A stretch of 64,000 nt of DNA from positions 1,483,813 to 1,547,812 of the forward strand of contig CM030940.1 of NCBI GenBank assembly GCA_018136815.1, given 5' to 3'. Made by a program: the position numbers and the translations under genes. Below, piece after piece: positions 57,634 to 64,000 of this stretch (position 1 is its first letter; each line of letters begins with the position of its first letter). The notes below the pieces were generated by a model. The model ran no database searches and had not been told where the DNA came from. It saw only the letters and a list, made by a program, of their open reading frames with translations. This DNA is from Isochrysis galbana. Lineage: Eukaryota > Haptophyta > Isochrysidales > Isochrysidaceae.

Positions 57634-60600
57634 ATGGCGTCCAAGGCTGGCAAGAATGGCAAGGACGCATTGCCGCAGGTGCAGGAGCAAGGCTTTCAGC
57701 TGCTCATGGATGCTGCGAGCGCTCGGGCTGTTGTGAGCCCGCGGCTAGGTATGCAGCTGCTCACGCAGGAGGTTCCTTGCTCCCGCGTAGTTTTGGTTTC
57801 CACATGTGCCAGAGGGGTATGCCGTCGGCGAGGTGCTACACCACGACACTGCGAGCGACAACATGCAAGTCAAGCTGCACATCTCTCCGAGTGAGAGCAA
57901 GGTGCGTCGAGTCCCTACACTTGGCCAACTGACCGAGCATCGAGAGAGTCGGCTGCGCAGATAGCATGTGTGCTCCAGCCATAACTCGACTCTCCCTGGC
58001 ACCATGCATAGACGGTGACGTTCCATGGCTCAATTGCCAAGCCAATGAACCCGGAGAATTTGAACGGTGTCGACGACAACACACAGCTGATGCACCTGCA
58101 CGAGCCGTCGCTATTGTATAATTTGCGGTATCGATACGCAAAAGATATGATATACACGTACACCGGCTACATTCTGATTGCCGTGAATCCGTACAAAAAG
58201 CTTGCTTGCTATGGCGAACAGGTGATGCAGGCGTACCGCGGTAAGTCGATCGGCCTGCTGCCACCGCACTTGTACGCGATGGCCGACCGTGCCTTCCGCT
58301 CAATGAAAGTCGACGGCACGTCGCAATCCATCATGATCTCCGGCGAGTCCGGCTCTGGCAAGACAGAATCCGCCAAGATCGTAATGAAGTATCTGGCAAT
58401 GTGCGGCGCGCCCAAGACGGGCAAGGGAGGAGACAAGGACGAGACTCGGCGAGCCTCGGATCAACTTTCCAGCCTCAGTGAGAAGGTCCTCGAATGCAAC
58501 CCGATCCTAGAGACCTTTGGGAATGCCAAGACCGTCATGAATCACAACTCCTCGCGCTTCGGCAAGTTTACGCGCATCCATTTCGACGAGCGCAACTGGC
58601 TGGTGGGCGCGGATATCGTCACGTATCTGCTCGAAAAGTCGCGCACGATTGTCCAGTCGCCTGAGGAGCGCAACTATCACTGCTTCTACCAGCTGTTCGC
58701 CGGCTTGGACGCCACGGAGAAGAAAGCGCTGCGGCTGACAAGGCCCGAGGACTATGGCTACCTCAAGCGCGGTATGATCTGCGTCGATGCCATCGATGAT
58801 CAGGCGGCATACGCTGAGCTAGTGGCCTCAATGCGCACAATTGGCATCACGCCAGAGCAGCAACGCAGCACCCATATGATACTGGCTGCGCTTCTCCACC
58901 TCGGCAACATCGACTTCAAGGCAGTGGACGACGACTCGTGCGAAATCTTCTCGCCAGATGCGGTCGCAGCCGTGGCTTCTCTGCTGCAGGTGGGGACAGA
59001 AATGCTCGAAGAGGCGCTAACCACACGCACGATGCGCTCGCTCTCCAACTCGATCTACAAGATCCCGCTCAAGGCGCAAGAGGCGGCATACTCGCGCGAC
59101 ACCCTTGCCAAGGCGATCTACGCCAAGCTCTTCGACTGGCTCGTGCAGTGTGTCAACACCTCGCTCCTCACAAAGGTGAGCACGCGCGCCTTCATTGGCG
59201 TGCTCGACATCTTTGGTTTTGAGCAATTCGAGACCAACTCGTTCGAGCAGCTGTGCATCAACTTCGCCAACGAGACGTTGCAAGCGCACTTCAACACTTC
59301 CGTTTTCCGGCAGGAACAAGAAATCTATTTGCGCGAAGCCATTATCTGGGACCCGATCGATGAGCCGAGCAATCAGGCATGTATAAGCATGCTGGCTAGC
59401 CGGCCGCCGGAGATGCCCGTTGGCCTCTTTGCCCTCCTTGATGAGCAATGCAAGCTGCCAAAGTGCACTCACAAGACATTTGTCGAGAAGCTATTCGATC
59501 AGCACAAGAGCGCCATCGCGGATGGCGTGCTGGGCACGGTCGCCAGGGGCAGTAAGATGATGCCGAACGAGGGATTCGTCGTCCGCCACTTTGCGGGGCA
59601 GGTCACGTACACCGCAGAGGGCTTTCTTCAGAAAAACAACAACTCACTGCACGCCGACCTCGAACTTATCCTGCTCACGGCCGAGCAGCCGCTGCTTGCG
59701 GAGATTGTGGCCGCCGACACGGCGGCCGCCGAGAAGGCTGCCGCCGAGAAGTCCGCTAAGGGCGGCCGCATGCGCAGCGGCGCCTCGCAGGCGCGCTTCT
59801 CTTCGGTCTCCCTGCACTTCTGCAACCAGCTGAACGCGCTGCTCTCCTCCCTCAAAGAAACCAACTCGACCTTTGTGCGATGCATCAACCCGAACACGAC
59901 CAAGCAGCACTCTTCCTTCGCGGGAGGCCATGTGCTGCATCAGCTGCGCTGCTCTGGAATGATGGAGGCGCTCCGGCTCATGCACGAGGGTTTCCCTACT
60001 CGCTGTCCGTACGATGCCCTGTATGACCGGTACAAGGACATCATGCCGCGCTCAATTGCTACTCTCGACTCGCCCTCCTTCTGCGAGATCCTGCTGCTTG
60101 CACTTGGCCTAGATAAGGCTGATTATCAATTGGGCATCACCAAGGTGTTCTTTCGCGCCGGCAAGCTTGCCTTCCTCGACGACCTTACGGGCTCCGACTA
60201 TAAGGAGCTCGCCCCCGACATCGCGAACAAAGTGCGCCGTTGGCTCATTAAGAAGCGCTGGCGGCGCCATACCATCGCAGTCGTCGCTGTATTGCGCATG
60301 ACTCGCTTCTTAGAAGAGCTGCGCCTTTTGCGGCGGCTAGAGCACGCCGCTAAGTTCATGTTGCTCATGGCGACGCGGCCCAAGCTCTCAGTCCGTCGCG
60401 CCCGGGAGATCCGGACGCGCAACTCCGCCACCATCATTCAGGCCCGTGCCCGGGCGCTGATCGCCTCGTCGATATTCCATCGCCATCAGTGGGCAACGTA
60501 CTTGGTGCAACGCATGACACGGGGCCACCTTGCCCGCAAGAAGCACGGCGCGCCCTTGGTCGAGATCCGCATGCGGCGACGCGCTGAGGCCGAGGCACGC

Positions 60601-62157
60601 AAGGCAGCGGCGGCTGAGGAAGAGAAGGCTCGACAAGCCGCCGAGGTGGAGCGGATCAAGGTGCGCCGCGGTGCTGGAGCGCGTAGCTCAATCTCATTGG
60701 GCGACAGATGGAGTGGCGCCAGACCCTCTCAAGCGGCAAGCTGATGAAACTCCCTGCACGCCGTGCGCAGGCCATGGCGCGCTCCAACGCAGGGCCAACA
60801 GGCAGCAACGCCTCCAAGTATACTAGTAAGAATCGGCCGCGCACGACGGCCCTCGCAGACGCCACCAACGGCCCCAGTGTCGTGGGCGGGGCCAACGGTG
60901 GGGTGGTGGTGGTCTCTGAGGAGTTCGAGACGAGGCTGGCAAAGATGGAAGCGTCAATCAAAGAGGTACGCTTCAATACTGCACCCGCGTCTCGCAGCTC
61001 GACTTGCGCCTCTTGGTCTCCCAAAGTTAGCCCTTTGGGTCCAGCGTGTGCGCTCGTGGCTTGCCTCTTCAGCACCCCTTAGCTGCATCCGCCGCTGATG
61101 AGGCACAACGAGCAATCGTCTGACCGTTGCCATACCCAGTTTCGAAAGCCACCCGGCTGCCCGAGTCCACGAACTTGTCCCATCCCCCGGCCCGCAGCTG
61201 CCTGCTCTCAAAGAGCGCGTCGTCGAGCTCGAGGAGGCCCTTGCCAAAGCGCACCGCCAAATTGAGGACCTGGAGAAGGGCACATTTCGGCGTGGCGATG
61301 GCGGCAGCTCTCGCTCCCGCCACTCCATGGCTCCTACCGCGAGCACGCAAGCGGTGCTCGCTCAGGCTGTTAGTCGTCAGCAGGCCCGCTCACGCAGCGG
61401 AGCGGGCGCGGCATCCGGTCAGAAGAGCTGGGGTTTCCTCGACCTGCTGGGACTAACCCAAACTGCGGCGGCCGGAGCGCAGCCTCCCGGCACGACGAGC
61501 AAAAAGCTCGTCGCTGCTGGCGGAACGCGGGCGCCAGTCACTCCGATGATCCCGCCCCCGTCGGACGCTTTGGCTGTGCTGCAGACGGCGAGTGCGGCGA
61601 TTGGGGCCCATTTTGCACAGGCGGCGGTGGCGGGCTCAGGAAAGAGCATGGAGCTACTTGGCAATGACCAAAAGAACAAGGAGATTGCGGTGCTTGTGCG
61701 CGGGCAGCTCTGCACTGCCCTCTCGCGGGTTCTGCTTCACGGTTTCAAGAGCTTCAAGCTAATCGGCCGTTATCACATCTGGGACTTTGTGCAGCATGCG
61801 TGCGAGGCCACGCACGAGCGCCTCAAACGTACGGGTGCCAACTATTCTGCGGCCGAGCGCACAATGACCGATGCTGTAGTTGAGGTCAACTCCACAGGGG
61901 TTGAAGGACCCGCTAACAACCCCAACATCAAATTCCGCTCCTTTGTTTGCTCGGGTCTGAACAACGGCCTCCTTCACGAGTGGGTTGCGGTGCTCACCGC
62001 CGATGCCGAGACGATGTCCAAATTCTACGAGTCGTGGGCATTCGTGCGTTCGTCAGAGCAGGCGCTGCCGCAGATGATGGACGCCATCCGGCCGCTTGCC
62101 GACTACAAGTACACTCTCTCGCTCGACTACGAGACGAGCCGATGGGATCTGCATTGA
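57634..62157 (+). CDS. Myosin heavy chain with C-terminal RUN domain
   Basis: Exons seen: 57,634-57,748, 57,813-57,901, 58,012-60,660, 60,708 to about 60,970, and from about 61,140. The first three junctions and the 47-nt intron 60,661-60,707 keep frame. The joins between 60,970 and 61,140 are unresolved. The motor is complete: P-loop 'GESGSGKTES' (residue 179 on), switch I 'NHNSSRFGKF' (~245), switch II 'DIFGFEQFETNSFEQLCINF' (~467), actin-binding/SH helix region 'LRCSGMMEAL' and converter 'KVFFRAGKLAFLDDL'. Two or more IQ motifs follow ('SATIIQARARALIAS', 'YLVQRMTRGHLARKK'). The tail has a short coiled coil ('LKERVVELEEALAKAHRQIE') and then a RUN domain ('QLCTALSRVLLHGFKSFKLI', 'NPNIKFRSFVCSGLN', 'KFYESWAFVR'), ending at TGA 62,157. 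A short coiled coil suggests a weak dimer or monomer. RUN is the likely cargo or Rab-binding module by analogy with RUFY-type proteins. Confidence 0.9.
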
Positions 62158-63683
62158 TGTTGACGCCGAGAGGCGAGCGAATTGACTGAAGGATGCATTT
62201 GTGTGCGTCTGACGAGATTCGCATTACTTGTATGCTACCCCTTGCGCGGGCGGCGCAAAGCGTGGGGTTGTGCGTCGCACACCCGCCCTTTGCGTGGTGA
62301 AGCCCCTGACCAACAGCTCTTTTTGCTCCAAAGGGGGTTTGCGTGCGATGGCTTTTCCCTTCTGCTCGGCGCGGCGTGTTGCAGCGCCAAAGGAGGGCAT
62401 CATTGCATAGCCTTCGAGCACCACCGGCACGACAAGATCGCCATCGCATGAGGAGGCGAAGCCATATGGCATCCAGTGCTAACAGTGCCGTCACTCTGAA
62501 CCCGAATGCGCCGCATTCTTTCTGAGAGCGTTGCATGTGTGAATCTGGCGCTCGCATCGAGTGCGTGTAAGTGTGGCATTTAGTGTGGCTGAGTGTCCGT
62601 TGTGTCGTGGACGGCAAGAGGGCCTCGCTTTTGGCCATTCTCGAGCAGTGGATGCTCTGTATTTCTTGCCCTCTCAGCAAGCCGTTGCAATCATGCACGG
62701 TACGTGCATGCGTATCACTAACCTATGGCACTCTTCGGCAGCTATCACTGCTCGAATTAGGGGTGGAGGGCGCCCGTAGTGCCAGCAGCAGATCGAATGC
62801 GGCGACCTACTCGCAACGCGGATTTTGCTCCCTCCCCCCGGGCCCGGGCGCTTTTAAACCAAAAAGCCCGGCCTCATTCATGGGGCTGTGCGGAGCGCGA
62901 CGCCACTATGGAATAGAGCGCAGACTTTTCTCTCTATGCTCATGAAGACGAATAAATATTGTGGATTGTGGACGAGTCTCAAGCACCTCAATATCAATAA
63001 TGATAATGACGAAATAAATCTTACGATGTAAGTGCCGCTACCGCTATTGCTACTGCCACTAGTCATGCACCATCACCAATGATGAAAAATAATTACAACT
63101 GAGAACATCGGCGTCTTGCGTCTTCACTGAGCCGATGGCGACGAAGCTGCGGGACGCGGGTGCAACTTCACCTGCAGAAACCCCGGCAGAGCCCGGGGGC
63201 GGGCGGGCGGGTCATCTGAGCACCCAGGCATGCAACTATGATCAGGGTCGCCGCCTGGGCTCGTTCAGAGCTCCAAGGCTCAGCGTGCAGCGTCCCGGAC
63301 TCTCAGCGTTACGGGAGTGCAAAAAAAAACATCTGAAGATTCTGGGCTACACAACTACTAAACTAGGGCATTCCCCTATCTCTATTGACATCGCCCTTCT
63401 CTTCCCTTTCCTCCACCCCCTCACCTTCCCCCCGTCATTCCTTTGTCGTCGGTATCCGGGGTTCGGCCCAGGTGCGCTACCTTGGGCCTGGTTCAGAGTG
63501 CGGGTTCCGGGCAGGCCTGTTGTTTTTATTTGCGTAGTTCCTTGGCCGGTGGGCGTTACGGGAGTGCAACAAGGACAAAAGGCCCGTCTGCTGAAGGCGA
63601 AGCAGAGAGGAAGAACAGACCTGGACGACAACAACAACGAGAGTTCAAGTCCCAGGAGAGAACCGGACGGAACCCAACGAGGA
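62158..63683. other. 3' flank of the myosin gene, repeats
   Basis: No gene is seen. 63,318-63,345 has 'AAAAACATCTGAAGATTC', shared with 19,742-19,762. A 217-residue frame at 63,135-63,788 runs through repeat DNA and is not a gene. Confidence 0.4.
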
Positions 63684-63780
63684 TTGATTAAATTCTTAAT
63701 AGTCTCACCACACACGCGGCCGTGGACCCTCTACTTTCTACTCACGCAGCAAAACTTTCTACACCCCCACTCCCACTCCC
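63684..63780 (-). mobile_element. R1/LINE 3' end, inverted copy
   Basis: 'TTCTTAATAGTCTCACC' followed by the sequence ending '...CACGCAGCAAAACTTTCTAC' is the reverse complement of 56,464-56,531. It marks another truncated element with the same 3' terminus. Confidence 0.65.
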
Positions 63781-63784
63781 CCAC

Positions 63785-64000
63785 CTGATGCTCCGGAACA
63801 CCGTATACCGTGTGCCAGTTGTGGCCGTAACACAAGCATGGGTCACGTGCGTCCATGTATCGGTCCACATATCAAGCTGCAAACCAATGTACGCTGTACG
63901 CTTGGTCTTTGTACTGTGCATTCAGCCGATTGAATCGCTCGGCGCGCTCCTCGTTCTGCAACTCATCGATGCAAGCGCCAAGCCGGTTGAGCAACAAGTT
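63785..64000 (-). pseudogene. Partial hAT-type transposase at window edge
   Basis: On the minus strand from the edge: 'NRLGACIDELQNEERAERFN', then 'YKDQAYSVHWFA', then after a one-base shift 'LDMWTDTWTHVTHACV' and 'GTRYTVF'. The 'LDMWTD' block resembles the first catalytic Asp region of hAT transposases. The frame is broken once within ~200 bases and continues past the window, so state and extent are unknown. Confidence 0.4.

Noticed and set aside
61560-62157. Myosin tail as a DIL (dilute) domain, as in class V/XI
   Set aside because: The order 'ALSRVLLHGF ... KFRSFVCSGLN ... LHEWVAVL ... KFYESWAFV ... LSLDYE' fits RUN, not the DIL consensus.
63135-63788. 217-residue plus-strand frame near the right edge
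   Set aside because: It runs through sequences repeated at 19.7 kb and 56.5 kb and has no coherent domain; better explained as repeat DNA.

Overview
The window is nuclear DNA of a GC-rich microalga, most likely a haptophyte. Single-exon and few-intron eukaryotic genes sit among many microsatellites and transposons. The introns I could place are 86-271 nt long, mostly GT-AG, with one convincing GC-AG case. One protein begins with a hydrophobic signal followed by an Arg/Ala-rich stretch, as expected for proteins imported into a complex (secondary) plastid. The lineage call is inference; no rRNA or plastid marker is present. There is one assembly gap (100 Ns, 36,901-37,000). Several reading-frame breaks fall in short homopolymers, so consensus errors are possible.

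Layout: 1.9-4.0 kb (-) coiled-coil protein with a C-terminal RUN domain. 5.2-7.5 kb mobile-element debris. 8.0-12.1 kb (-) very large Ala/Glu-rich helical repeat protein. 13.3-15.1 kb (-) GPI mannosyltransferase III (PIG-B). 15.4-16.5 kb TTAA-flanked inverted-repeat element. 16.9-19.1 kb (-) carnitine palmitoyltransferase 2. 21.0-22.8 kb (-) LRR protein with a 'WLTPEHPDP' N-terminal module. 24.0-27.4 kb a complete hAT transposon with 8-bp target-site duplication (TSD). 27.5-28.0 kb (-) cytochrome b561 fragment. 28.1-30.2 kb compact, partly AT-rich block of short intronless genes that looks viral. 32.4-33.2 kb (-) organellar IF-3. 34.2-35.6 kb (-) NEPRO-like protein. 36.7-37.4 kb a secretory-type N-terminus and the C-terminal exon of seryl-tRNA synthetase on either side of the gap. 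38.5-42.2 kb (-) LINE with 17-bp TSD. 42.5-43.4 kb short LINE-related element with 20-bp TSD. 43.8-45.0 kb (-) carbohydrate sulfotransferase. 45.6-46.1 kb hAT-type MITE. 47.2-50.9 kb (+) Prp40-like splicing factor with an added SURP domain. 51.4-52.3 kb LINE and hAT relics. 54.1-55.2 kb (-) SRP54 M-domain-only protein. 55.8-56.5 kb short LINE-related element with 16-bp TSD. 57.6-62.2 kb (+) myosin whose tail ends in a RUN domain. The right edge holds a partial hAT transposase.

The host genes are mostly unrelated housekeeping functions (GPI anchors, fatty-acid oxidation, organellar translation, splicing, sulfation, motility) and do not form a pathway. The most interesting points are: the pair of paralogous RUN-domain proteins, one fused to a myosin motor; a stand-alone SRP54 M domain with apparent plastid targeting; a SURP-WW-WW-FF splicing protein; the viral-like block; and a family of retroelements that all start with a small TTAT-loop hairpin just before an ATG, with a compensatory base change in one family.
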